Origin: Actinomycetota bacterium
GTDB lineage: Bacteria > Actinomycetota > Thermoleophilia > Solirubrobacterales > Solirubrobacteraceae
DNA: 59,257 nucleotides
Assembly: GCA_005884115.1 (NCBI GenBank)
Contig: VAXW01000010.1
Span: 1-59,257, forward strand
Reading direction: 5' to 3'
Positions 6,933 to 15,345 of the stretch are shown piece by piece. The notes under the pieces are model-generated. The model did not search any database. It worked only from the letters and a program-made list of their open reading frames with translations, and had not been told where the DNA came from. The translations under genes were made by a program, and so were the position numbers. Within the stretch, counting starts at the first letter, position 1. Every line of letters starts with the position of its first letter.

Positions 6933-8593
6933 GCGCCGAGGTCACCGAGCTCAACGCGCGCGCCCGCGGCTGGCTTCGCCACCTGTGGGACAAGGCCACG
7001 ACGCCGGACGACTGGAGCAGCTCGGGTGAGCCGCACGAGTGGTGGGACCGCGACTCGAGCGCGCCGATGTGCGCGTTCCCGCGGTTCGATCTGGGCGAGA
7101 GCGCGTACGCGCTGCCGCTGATGTGCGACGTCACGCCGGCGTGGCGTGAGGTCTACACGCGCATCGCACACGAGTTCTGCGAGCGCCACATGACGTTCTG
7201 GGCGGCGATCGACGCGCTCGTGCTCATCGGGGAGGACCCGAACGTCGATCGCTATCCGCCGGAGTGGCAGATTTACATCCCCGAGCGCCTGCGCGGTGCC
7301 TACGCGCCACCGGGCTGGATCGGCAACGGCGATCAGCGCTGGGGCCTGAACCCCGACCCGATCGCGGCCGACGGCAACGTTTTCTTCCGCGGCTTCTTCA
7401 ACCTGCTGCTGTCGGTCTACGCCTACGTCTCCGGTGACCAGCGCTACCACCAGCCATTCCAGGTCAGCGGCTACATGGATCGCACCTTTGAGTGGACGCA
7501 GCCCGAGCTTGCCGGCTTCATCTCAGAGCAGCTCGCGGCACGCCCGGAGGGACCGCATTGTGAGAACACGAAGATCTGGCCGTTCTGCGTCAGCGCGACC
7601 GGCCTGGGACTGAAGGCCTACGACGCGGTCAACGGCACCACGCTGCACACGCCCTACGAGGCATGGGCGGACTTCGCTCAACAGCACTACATGGGGCGCG
7701 ACCGTCGCGGCGACCTCGAGTGGTTCGCCTTCTACTACGACCCGATCGAGCGCGAGGCCTGCACGTTCCCCGACCACGTCACCGCGCTCGCCGCGCTCGT
7801 GACCCTCCCCTACATCTATCCCCAGCGCCCCGAGTGGGGGCAATGGCTCTACGAGCAATCGGTCGCCAAGCTCGGCTGGAGCAACCCCAAAGCGCGGATC
7901 AACACCTTCGTCCCGGATCCGCGGACCACATCGATCGCGCTGCTGATGGCCCACGAGCTCGGCGACGACGTCACCGAGACCCGCATGCGCGACTACGTCG
8001 AGCAGCGCTCCGAGCCACGCACATTCGGCGACGAGGACGACCGCTTCGGCTTCTTCTTCGGCTGGGGCGAGCCCTACCCGCGCGGCCAGCACAGCGCGCT
8101 GCTGATGCTCCCGGAGGTCGGCGGCCGCGGTGCCTGGTCACGCTGGTCGGGCGACGCCAACCTCGCGAAGTTCGCCGCGCCGACCGTCGAAGGCGTCGAC
8201 TACCCAGCGGTCGGGCTGTCGGTCGCGCGCAACGACGTCGAGCGCGGCGAGTTGCTGATCGGCACCTACGCCGCGACCCCGTCGCACGCCGGCCGCGCCA
8301 CGACCTTGCGCGTCGTCCAGCTCCCCGATGTCGACGCGGTCCGCATCACATGCGACGGCGAGGAGTTCACCGCGTGGCGCCCCATCGGTGCGGACTCGAT
8401 CGAGCTGGACCTGACGATCGGCGAGCGCAAGTTCGTCGTGCGGACGGGGTATCACGGCGGCGGTGCCGAGGTCGCGCGCGAGCGGGTCACCTCGGCGCTC
8501 GGCGTCGTGAGGAGCGCGCCGGTCCCGAGGAGCGCGCCGGTCCCGCCGAGCCTCGCGGCGATCGCCGCGGCGAAGAGCTGTCGCTGCTGCTGA
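6929..8593 (+). CDS. Linalool dehydratase-isomerase (Ldi)-like protein
   Basis: This 554-aa protein resembles the linalool dehydratase/isomerase family, which interconverts tertiary and primary terpene alcohols and myrcene. CENTKIWPFC places two Cys nine residues apart (Cys211 and Cys220), the same spacing as the catalytic C171/C180 pair of the Castellaniella enzyme. The body is rich in Trp/Tyr/Phe and helical, fitting an alpha/alpha barrel. No export signal is evident, unlike the periplasmic prototype. The C-terminus is odd: two 18-bp repeats encode an RSAPVP tail followed by KSCRCC. It is coupled to the SCP2-like gene. Actual substrate is unknown. Confidence 0.7.
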   Translation: MSAEVTELNARARGWLRHLWDKATTPDDWSSSGEPHEWWDRDSSAPMCAFPRFDLGESAYALPLMCDVTPAWREVYTRIAHEFCERHMTFWAAIDALVLIGEDPNVDRYPPEWQIYIPERLRGAYAPPGWIGNGDQRWGLNPDPIAADGNVFFRGFFNLLLSVYAYVSGDQRYHQPFQVSGYMDRTFEWTQPELAGFISEQLAARPEGPHCENTKIWPFCVSATGLGLKAYDAVNGTTLHTPYEAWADFAQQHYMGRDRRGDLEWFAFYYDPIEREACTFPDHVTALAALVTLPYIYPQRPEWGQWLYEQSVAKLGWSNPKARINTFVPDPRTTSIALLMAHELGDDVTETRMRDYVEQRSEPRTFGDEDDRFGFFFGWGEPYPRGQHSALLMLPEVGGRGAWSRWSGDANLAKFAAPTVEGVDYPAVGLSVARNDVERGELLIGTYAATPSHAGRATTLRVVQLPDVDAVRITCDGEEFTAWRPIGADSIELDLTIGERKFVVRTGYHGGGAEVARERVTSALGVVRSAPVPRSAPVPPSLAAIAAAKSCRCC

Positions 8594-8611
8594 TGTCGCC
8601 GGGCCGCAGGA

Positions 8612-9442
8612 TCAGGCCGCGGACCGGACGAGTCGCAGCTTGATGGCGTCGGTGAGCCGGGTGGGAAGCGTGGTGAGCATGCCCAGGACCAGAGCGTCGC
8701 GCTTCGGCGTGACGTAGCGCGCCCTGGGGCGTGACGTGAGGCTCGCGCGGGCGATGCACGCGGCGACGACCTCAGGTGCCACCGCCGTCTTGGTCTGCGC
8801 GTCGAGGTAGGCGCCGATCTCGCGCTCTTGCGTGACGTAGTCCGCGATCGAGCCGCCGTTCGTCGTCATGTGGTGCGTGACGTCGATTTCCGTGCCGACG
8901 AAGCTGGGCTGCACCACGACGACGCTGATGCCGAACGGCTTCAGCTCCATCCGCAGTGCGTCCGACAGCGCCTCGACGGCATGCTTGGTGCCGCCGTAGA
9001 TCCCGCTGCCGGGGACGGAGATCTCGCCGAGCAGCGAGCTGATGTTGACGATCCTCCCGGAGCGCCGGGCGCGCATCTGCGGCAGGAAGGCGCGGGTGAC
9101 GTCGAAGAGCCCGATCACGTTGGTCTCGAACTGCGCCCGGACGTCGGCGGTGGCCAGCGTCTCTGCGGGGCCGGTGAGCGCATAGCCGGCGTTGTTGATG
9201 AGCACGTCCACACCGTCGGGTGCCGATCCGGCCACCGTTTCCACAGCCCTACGGACAGATTCCGGGTCGCACACGTCCAGCTCGACGGGGATTACGGTCC
9301 CGGTCGTCTCGCGTGCAAGCTCTGTGAGCCGGTCCAGGCGCCGCGCCGCGGCGAAGACGGTGTGCCCTTCGGCGGCGAGTCGGACCGCGGTGGCTCGGCC
9401 GATGCCGCTGCTGGCGCCGGTGATCAGGATCGTCTTGCTCAT
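8612..9442 (-). CDS. Short-chain dehydrogenase/reductase
   Basis: This 276-aa classical SDR has the cofactor motif TGASSGIG, NNAG, catalytic Ser in NISSLLG and YGGTK for Tyr and Lys. Its length and the GTKHAVEALSDALRMEL pattern are typical. The start at 9442 overlaps the upstream hydrolase stop by four bases (ATGA). It is the last gene of a leftward four-gene operon and converges on the Ldi-like gene with only an 18-bp gap. It may oxidise an alcohol or ketone intermediate. Confidence 0.88.
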   Translation of the reverse strand: MSKTILITGASSGIGRATAVRLAAEGHTVFAAARRLDRLTELARETTGTVIPVELDVCDPESVRRAVETVAGSAPDGVDVLINNAGYALTGPAETLATADVRAQFETNVIGLFDVTRAFLPQMRARRSGRIVNISSLLGEISVPGSGIYGGTKHAVEALSDALRMELKPFGISVVVVQPSFVGTEIDVTHHMTTNGGSIADYVTQEREIGAYLDAQTKTAVAPEVVAACIARASLTSRPRARYVTPKRDALVLGMLTTLPTRLTDAIKLRLVRSAA

Positions 9443-10278
9443 GACAGGAACTCCAGGAGATCGGCCACGAACTCGTCGTGGTATTGGAAGACGCCGCCGT
9501 GGCCGGCGTCGGGGTAGAGCTTCAGCCGGGCGTCGGGCAGTCGCCGCACCAGGTCGGCGGAGTTGCTCGAAGGCACCATGAGGTCGTCGTCGCCGTTGGC
9601 CACCAGGGTGGGCTGGCGGATGCTCGACAGGTCCGACGGCGGCTGCCTTGCCCACGCGCTGATGGCCTTGAGCTGGGCACGGAAGGCCAGGGGGGAGATC
9701 GCCTTGTCGCGATCGTCGGTGCGCTCCTTCAGGCGTTTCATGAACGCCCGGGCCGCCGACTTGCCGTTCGCGGTCCGGGTGAAGAAGAGGTAGGTCTTCG
9801 GATCCCTGACGGTCAGCCCGCCCTTGAGCATCGCGAGGATCGTGATCCGGGTCACCTTGTCGATGCCCTCGCCGCCGGCGGGACCGGTGCCGGCGAGCAC
9901 GAGCTTGCGGACGAGCCGCGGGTGTTGCTGCACGATCGTCTGCGCGACGAAGCCGCCGAGCGAGAAGCCGAGCAGGTCAACCTGGTCGAACCCCAGCGCT
10001 CGGATAAACGCGACGGCGTCCTGTGCCATCGCGTCGACGGAGGTGGGGGTCCTGCCCTTCGAAGCGCCGACGCCGCGGTTGTCGAAGGCGATCACACGAC
10101 GGTGGGCGGCGATGCCGTCGATGACGCGCGGATCCCAGTTGTCGAGCACCGCTCCGAGGTGGTGCAGCAGGATCACCGGCACGCCCGTGTCCGGCCCGAG
10201 CCGGCGATGGGCGAACTGCGTGCCGCCGACGTCGATCGCCTGCGTCGGCGCGTTGCGGTACGTCGTGCGCGCGTTCAT
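9439..10278 (-). CDS. Alpha/beta hydrolase (paralogue of 13094-13978)
   Basis: This 279-aa hydrolase has oxyanion-hole HHLG, a FDNRGVG motif, nucleophile elbow GFSLGG, an acid in NGDDDLM and the catalytic His in DAGHGGVFQYH. It resembles 3-oxoadipate enol-lactonase/haloperoxidase-type enzymes. It is closely related throughout to the product of 13094-13978 in the divergent operon (shared WDPRVIDGIAA and GHGGVFQYH stretches), indicating duplication. It overlaps both neighbours by four bases. Confidence 0.87.
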   Translation of the reverse strand: MNARTTYRNAPTQAIDVGGTQFAHRRLGPDTGVPVILLHHLGAVLDNWDPRVIDGIAAHRRVIAFDNRGVGASKGRTPTSVDAMAQDAVAFIRALGFDQVDLLGFSLGGFVAQTIVQQHPRLVRKLVLAGTGPAGGEGIDKVTRITILAMLKGGLTVRDPKTYLFFTRTANGKSAARAFMKRLKERTDDRDKAISPLAFRAQLKAISAWARQPPSDLSSIRQPTLVANGDDDLMVPSSNSADLVRRLPDARLKLYPDAGHGGVFQYHDEFVADLLEFLS

Positions 10279-11129
10279 GTGTCCGCCCTCACGCGCTCGA
10301 CGTAGGCGGCGCGTTCGCCCGCGTCGATCCCGTCGAGGATCTGGTCGGCCTTCGTGAGGTGCGCTAGCGCCATGCGGGCCCGGAACGGGAGCGCCTGGTT
10401 GAGCCACAGCGCCGGTCCCAGGCGCTTGGGGACCGGAACGTCGAAGCGTGGCCGCTGCAGCGTCTCGACGATGCGCTCGGCGACGTCCTCGGGCTCGATG
10501 AACGGCATCCCACGCAGCCCCGCGAATCCGGAGGCCAGGTCGGTGTGGCACAGCGAGGGGCGGACGACCGACATCTCAACGCCGGTTCCCCGCAGCTCGA
10601 TTGCGACGGCCTCGGAGAAGCCGGCGACACCGAACTTCGTCGCGACGTACGTGGCGCAGTGCGATCCCGCGACCTTGCTCACCGCCGAGGACATGTTGAC
10701 GATGTGACCCGTGCGCCGCGGCTTCATCCGCCGCACCGCCTCGCGCGTGCCGTGGATGACTGCCTGCAGGTTGATCGCGATCGCCCGAGCGGTCATCGCC
10801 TCATCCTCGGCGTCGATCGGCCCGGCGTTCATGATCCCGGCGTTGTTGACGAGGGCGTCGAGCGGGCCGAGGCGGTGCTCGACGCCGTCGAGGAACGCGG
10901 TGAACGCCGCGTTGTCGGTCACGTCGACGCCGACGCCGAAGGCCCCCACGCCGAGCTCGGCGGCCACCTGGTCGGCGAGATCGCCGTCGAGATCGCCGAT
11001 CGCGACCCGGGCGCCCTGACGCGCCAGCGCCTGAGCCGTCGCGTGGCCGATGCCGCGCGCCCCACCGGTGATCGCAACGACCTCGTTGGACAGCGGGCGC
11101 GGCTGATTTCTCGTGCGCCTGAGCGTCAT
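10275..11129 (-). CDS. Short-chain dehydrogenase/reductase
   Basis: This 284-aa SDR has TGGARGIG for the cofactor, NNAGIM, catalytic Ser in NMSSAVS and YVATK. It lies directly between two hydrolases, its start touching the stop of the upstream gene and its end overlapping the next by four bases. It is probably a dehydrogenase in the island pathway; the substrate cannot be read from sequence. Confidence 0.88.
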   Translation of the reverse strand: MTLRRTRNQPRPLSNEVVAITGGARGIGHATAQALARQGARVAIGDLDGDLADQVAAELGVGAFGVGVDVTDNAAFTAFLDGVEHRLGPLDALVNNAGIMNAGPIDAEDEAMTARAIAINLQAVIHGTREAVRRMKPRRTGHIVNMSSAVSKVAGSHCATYVATKFGVAGFSEAVAIELRGTGVEMSVVRPSLCHTDLASGFAGLRGMPFIEPEDVAERIVETLQRPRFDVPVPKRLGPALWLNQALPFRARMALAHLTKADQILDGIDAGERAAYVERVRADT

Positions 11130-12029
11130 CTAGACCAGCTCCAGATGGCGGACCAGGAACTCCGTCTGGTCACGGACGGCGTGCTCGAACGGTTCGCCGA
11201 GGTAGATGTCGAAGTGGCCGACCGGATAGCGCTTGACCTCGCCGCGCGGCGCGGTCGCCGCGTAGCGCAGCGCGGTCTGGGCTGGAGCGACGGCGTCCTT
11301 GTCGCAGATGCAGAACAGGATCGGCGCGGTCACCTTGCGAGCCGAACGCCCCGGGCGGTAGAGCCCGACGTGGTTGATGAACCGAGCCGACACTCCGTTC
11401 TCGAAGTGAACGCCCGGTGGGATCAATGCGCGGTAGCCCGGCTCGGAGTCCGGCGAGGTCATCAACGCCGCAGATCCGTGTGGGCCCACGAGCGGGATCA
11501 CGACCGGGGGCTTGCTGCGCACGCGCGCCAACTCGTCGCGAAGCGCGAGCACGAACGCCTGGGCGAGGCTGCGCGGGCTCGCGGCGCGTGACGCGGCGAG
11601 GCCGTCCGTGAACGGGCACTGGCTGACGACCGCGGCGACGGCGCCATCGCGGGCTGCGGCCTCGATCACGTGACCGCCCCCGAACGAGGTGCCCCACAGC
11701 GCGATCCGCTCGCGGTCGATCGCGTCAAGGCTGCGCGCATAGGCGAGGGCCGCCGCCCAGTCGGCGAGCTGGCGTTTGATGTCGAGCAGCTGGCGGGGCT
11801 GGCCGCCGCTGTCGCCGAAGTGCCGGTAGGTGAACACGAGCGCGGCGACCCCCGCGTCCGCGAACCGCCGCGCATACGGCTCGAGCCCGAACTCCCGGGT
11901 CGCGCCGAGGCCGTGGCCGAGGATCACGAGCGGCGGCCGCTCGGCGTCGGGCATGAACAGCCAGCCCCGGCACTCGTCGCCGGCTGAGGAGAAGGCGACG
12001 TCGAGTCGCACGCTTGTTCCAGAGGTCAT
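11130..12029 (-). CDS. Alpha/beta hydrolase of the dienelactone/S15-like type
   Basis: This 299-aa hydrolase has GHGLGATRE as the oxyanion loop, nucleophile elbow GTSFGG, acid in CDKDAVAP and His in GHFDIYLGEPF. The arrangement resembles acetyl-esterase or peptidase-S15-type hydrolases. It is the first gene of the leftward operon (hydrolase, SDR, hydrolase, SDR) and shares its divergent promoter region with the enoyl-CoA hydratase operon. Confidence 0.83.
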   Translation of the reverse strand: MTSGTSVRLDVAFSSAGDECRGWLFMPDAERPPLVILGHGLGATREFGLEPYARRFADAGVAALVFTYRHFGDSGGQPRQLLDIKRQLADWAAALAYARSLDAIDRERIALWGTSFGGGHVIEAAARDGAVAAVVSQCPFTDGLAASRAASPRSLAQAFVLALRDELARVRSKPPVVIPLVGPHGSAALMTSPDSEPGYRALIPPGVHFENGVSARFINHVGLYRPGRSARKVTAPILFCICDKDAVAPAQTALRYAATAPRGEVKRYPVGHFDIYLGEPFEHAVRDQTEFLVRHLELV

Positions 12030-12045
12030 TGGTGGAGCCTATTGA

Positions 12046-12079
12046 TCTGAGTTGACATTGTCAACCCAGCCTGTTACGT
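12046..12079. promoter_or_regulatory. Divergent promoter with palindromic operator
   Basis: TCTGAGTT (12046-12053) is the third copy of the shared motif. It overlaps the palindrome GTTGAC-ATT-GTCAAC (12051-12065), which contains a consensus -35 (TTGACA, 12052-12057). A weak -10 (TTACGT, 12074-12079) follows at 16 bp on the plus strand. A repressor bound here would block the rightward hydratase operon and probably the leftward hydrolase operon, which starts 17 bp away. Confidence 0.5.
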
Positions 12080-12125
12080 TGCCGCTCTCGCCCCGTCCCC
12101 GTCTGCTCAACGAAAGGCCCGCCGC

Positions 12126-13097
12126 ATGACCACGATGACCCAGAACCACCGCCTCGGAATCGAGGTCGACCAGCGAGGACGAGTGCTCCTCGCCCGGCTC
12201 CATGGCGGTCCGCGCGGCGAGTTCGGCCCAGAGATCGCCGCCGACCTGGAGGCCCTGGTCACCCGCGCCGAGACCGATGAGAGCGTCGGCGCGGTCGTGA
12301 TCACAGGCACCCACCCCGAGCGGTTCGTCGCGCACGCCAACCTGCGCTGGCTGCAGGAGGGGGGCGCCGCGAGCCCGACCGTGGGGCCGCGCGGTGCCGC
12401 GGCGGTCGTGCAGACGGCCCGCGCCACGCGGGCCGTTGCCGGAGTGCGCAAACTCGCGGACCGCACGCCGCTCAGCGGCCCAATGGAGCTCCTCGACGTG
12501 CACGAGACCTTCCTGCGGATGAACCGCTGCGGAGCGGTGTTCATCGCCGCTCTCAACGGCTCGGCGCTCGGCATCGGATCAGAGCTCGCGCTGGCCTGCG
12601 ACTACCGCCTCATGGCGGCCGGGGACCACATGATCGGTCAGCCCGAGATCCTCCTCGGGTTCCCGCCCGGCGGCGGCGGGACCCAGCGCCTCGTGCGGTT
12701 GGTCGGTACCCACCAGGGACTGAAGCGGATGCTCGACGGCGGCGGCCTCGATCCCGAGGCGGCTGCGGAGATCGGGTACGTCGACGAGGTCGTCCCGGGC
12801 GACGAGCTGATCGACCGCGCGGTCGCGCTCGCCGAGCGGCTCGCGCAGCGACTCAAGTTCACCGTCGCCGCAGTCAAGCGCGCCGTCTACATCGGCGGCT
12901 CGCTCGGGCTCGAGGAAGGACTCCACGTCGAGAACGCCGAGTTCCTCTCGACGCTCGCCAGCCCCGGCGCGCAGGCCGCGATGCTCGCGTACATGAAGCG
13001 CACCGAGGAGGCGGGCGACCTGCCGCTCTACGACCGACCGACCTATGAACACACGCTCGAAGCAGGCAGCTTCGGGCGCAACACGGAGGCACGATGA
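12126..13097 (+). CDS. Enoyl-CoA hydratase/isomerase (crotonase) family
   Basis: This 323-aa protein has a crotonase core: an AVVITGTHPERFVAHANL strand and oxyanion loop, then ALNGSALGIGSELALACDYRLM and GFPPGGGGTQRL, with Glu where the catalytic residue lies. An N-terminal 110-residue region is longer than usual, with a Gly/Ala-rich linker at residues 80-105. It would hydrate or isomerise an unsaturated CoA thioester. It is first in a rightward operon and overlaps the next gene by four bases. Two in-frame ATG codons compete for the start. Confidence 0.85.
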   Translation: MTTMTQNHRLGIEVDQRGRVLLARLHGGPRGEFGPEIAADLEALVTRAETDESVGAVVITGTHPERFVAHANLRWLQEGGAASPTVGPRGAAAVVQTARATRAVAGVRKLADRTPLSGPMELLDVHETFLRMNRCGAVFIAALNGSALGIGSELALACDYRLMAAGDHMIGQPEILLGFPPGGGGTQRLVRLVGTHQGLKRMLDGGGLDPEAAAEIGYVDEVVPGDELIDRAVALAERLAQRLKFTVAAVKRAVYIGGSLGLEEGLHVENAEFLSTLASPGAQAAMLAYMKRTEEAGDLPLYDRPTYEHTLEAGSFGRNTEAR

Positions 13098-13978
13098 TGA
13101 CACCGAGCACGCTCGCCAAGACCCGGCCGCAGTCCACCGCCGCGACCGCCACCTGGAGGACCACACGCAACCGCATGATCAACGTCGACGGAACGCTGTT
13201 CGCCTACCGCGATCTCGGCCCGCGCACCGGCGTGCCGCTCGTCTTCCTGCACCACTTCACCGCCGTCCTGGACGATTGGGACCCGCGGGTCATCGACGGC
13301 ATCGCCGCCAAGCGACACGTGATCGCGTTCGACAATCGCGGCGTTGGCGCGTCGGGCGGATCGGTGCCGGACAACATCGACGAGATGGCCGCCGACGCCG
13401 TCGCCTTCATCCGCGCCCTCGGCTACGACCAGGTCGACCTCCTCGGCTTCTCGCTCGGCGGGGGAGTCGCGCAGGTGATCACCCTCGAGCACCCCGAGCT
13501 CGTCCGCAGGGTGATTCTTGCCGGCACGGGTCCCGCCGGCGGTGGCGGTATCGAGAAGATCAACAGAATCGCGGCCGCCGCGTACACCAAGGCCGCGCTC
13601 ACGCTGCGCGACCCCCGCCACTACCTGTTCTTTCCCAGGACGCCAGACGGCAAGCGCGCCGCGACCGACTACATGGCCCGTCTGAAGGAGCGCACCGAGG
13701 GCCGCGACAAGCGCATCTCGTTGCAGGCCAGGCGTGCTCAGCTCAGGGCGATTCGCGCGGCCGGCCTGCAGGCGCCCCACGACCTCGGGAAGATCAGCCA
13801 GCCGGTCTTCGTGGCCAACGGCGATAACGACGTGATGGTCGCCAGCAGCCACTCGGCCGACCTGGCAAGACGCATCCCGAACGCGAAGCTCACCATCTAC
13901 CCGAACTCCGGGCACGGCGGGGTCTTCCAGTACCACCGCGAGTTCGTCCCGGCGGTCCTCGAGTTCCTCGAGAGCTGA
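13094..13978 (+). CDS. Alpha/beta hydrolase (paralogue of 9439-10278)
   Basis: This 294-aa hydrolase has HHFTAVLDDWDPRVIDGIAA, nucleophile GFSLGGG, acid in NGDNDVM and His in SGHGGVFQYH. It carries a 27-residue N-terminal extension rich in Thr and Arg compared with its paralogue; the Met in NRMINVDGT could be the true start. It is coupled to the hydratase by an ATGA overlap. Confidence 0.86.
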   Translation: MMTPSTLAKTRPQSTAATATWRTTRNRMINVDGTLFAYRDLGPRTGVPLVFLHHFTAVLDDWDPRVIDGIAAKRHVIAFDNRGVGASGGSVPDNIDEMAADAVAFIRALGYDQVDLLGFSLGGGVAQVITLEHPELVRRVILAGTGPAGGGGIEKINRIAAAAYTKAALTLRDPRHYLFFPRTPDGKRAATDYMARLKERTEGRDKRISLQARRAQLRAIRAAGLQAPHDLGKISQPVFVANGDNDVMVASSHSADLARRIPNAKLTIYPNSGHGGVFQYHREFVPAVLEFLES

Positions 13979-15037
13979 GTGACCATGCCCAACCCAACGG
14001 CCAACAAGCCGATCGCCCTCGACACGCCGTTCGCCCTTCCCGTGAAGGCATACCTCATCAAGAAGTACAAGAGCCCAATGAAGGCCGGCGAGGCCGCGGA
14101 GCCGACTGTCGGCGACCACGACGTGCTCATCGACATCCACGCCGCCGGCGTCAACATGCTCGACGCGAAGATCCGCGACGGGGAGTTCAAGCTCCTCCTC
14201 CCGTACAAGGCTCCCTTCGTCCTCGGGCACGACCTCGCCGGCGTGGTGACATGCGTCGGCCCGGCGGTGACGCGTGTCGCCGTGGGTGACGAGGTATACG
14301 CGCGGCCGCGCGACGGCCGCGTCGGCACCTTCGCCCAGCGCATCTCCGTGCACGAGGACGATCTCGCGACCAAGCCGGCAAGCCTCTCCATGGCCGAGGC
14401 GGCCTCGGTGCCGCTGGTCGCCCTGACCGCCTGGCAGGCGCTTGTCGAGCGAGCGCACCTCCAGCCGGGCCAGAAAGTGCTCATCCACGCCGGCTCCGGC
14501 GGCGTCGGTACGTACGCGATCCAGCTGGCCAAGCACCTCGGGGCGACCGTCGCAACGACGACGGGCACCAGCAACGTCGAGTGGGTGGGCGACCTCGGTG
14601 CCGACATAGTCATCGACTACCGAACGCAGGACTTCGAGACGGTCGTGCACGACTACGACGTAGTGCTGGACACCCAGGGAGGAGACACGCTCGCGAAGTC
14701 CCTGCGGATTCTCAAGCCAGGGGGCATCGCCATCGGCATCGCCGGCCCGCCGGACCCGGATTTCGCCCACCAGCAAGGGCTACGTTTTCCGCTGCGGCTG
14801 GTGATGGCCCTACTCAGCTGGAAGACGCGCCGAGCGGCGCGCCGCAAGGGCGTTCGCTACTCGTTTCTCTTCATGCGTGCCAGCGGTGCCCAGCTCGAGG
14901 AGATCTCCGAGCTCATCGACTCCGGAGTCCTCCGTCCCGTCATCGACCGGACGTACCCGTTCGACGAGGCCCCGCAGGCCCTCGCTCACGTCGAAGGCGG
15001 CCGGACCAAGGGCAAGGTCGTCATCACGGTGGTCTGA
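13979..15037 (+). CDS. MDR-family NADP-dependent quinone-oxidoreductase-like enzyme
   Basis: This 352-aa medium-chain reductase has a GroES-like domain (VLGHDLAGVV) and a Rossmann fold with HAGSGGVGTYAIQLAKHLGA. The structural-zinc cysteines of alcohol dehydrogenases are absent, so a zinc-independent enone or quinone reductase is likely. GTG at 13979 or ATG at 13985 are possible starts. It is the last gene of the rightward operon and the last before the right end of the island. Confidence 0.85.
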   Translation: MTMPNPTANKPIALDTPFALPVKAYLIKKYKSPMKAGEAAEPTVGDHDVLIDIHAAGVNMLDAKIRDGEFKLLLPYKAPFVLGHDLAGVVTCVGPAVTRVAVGDEVYARPRDGRVGTFAQRISVHEDDLATKPASLSMAEAASVPLVALTAWQALVERAHLQPGQKVLIHAGSGGVGTYAIQLAKHLGATVATTTGTSNVEWVGDLGADIVIDYRTQDFETVVHDYDVVLDTQGGDTLAKSLRILKPGGIAIGIAGPPDPDFAHQQGLRFPLRLVMALLSWKTRRAARRKGVRYSFLFMRASGAQLEEISELIDSGVLRPVIDRTYPFDEAPQALAHVEGGRTKGKVVITVV

Positions 15038-15210
15038 AGACCGCGCCCGGCTGGTCCCTCGGCCCGAGCGTCACTCCCAATGGGTGGTCGCACGAGGGAG
15101 TTCTGGACCTTGCCGGTGGCCGTTCGGGACAGGCACCTGAGCGATCCCGAGGCGGCGTGGCGCTGTCGGCAGCGTCCGAGATGGTGTGCGGCCTCGCAGC
15201 TGCTGACGAG

Positions 15211-15239
15211 TGCGGGAAAAATTTGGGAAAAAGATGCAC
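15211..15239 (+). other. Putative integrase arm-type site, right end
   Basis: TGCGGGAA, a 5-bp variable part, TGGGAAAAA, 2 bp and TGCAC match 321-350 in the same orientation. The site lies 106 bp inside the right attachment core. Confidence 0.5.
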
Positions 15240-15312
15240 GCTTTTGAGCGGTTCACAGCGGTCGAGAGCGGTCGCGCGTCGACGAAAACGACGTCGATCG
15301 ACGCGCGCATCT

Positions 15313-15324
15313 TCCCTGCAAATC
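15313..15324 (-). other. Inverted 12-mer flanking attachment core, right
   Basis: TCCCTGCAAATC is the exact reverse complement of 288-299 and lies 21 bp from the right core. Confidence 0.5.
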
Positions 15325-15345
15325 CGCGCAGTCTGGCTCTATCTA

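Larger units (their letters stand above)
15038..15345. other. Right end of island without genes
   Basis: No coding potential is seen in these 308 bases. They hold the right arm-type repeat and the right inverted 12-mer, then reach the attachment core. Confidence 0.6.

Noticed and set aside
13043..14776. 577-aa frame on the minus strand
   Set aside because: It is antisense to the paralogous hydrolase and MDR genes and has the Val/Asp/Arg-rich composition of shadow frames.
379..15345. Island considered as a prophage
   Set aside because: No capsid, terminase, portal or tail genes were found among its readable genes.
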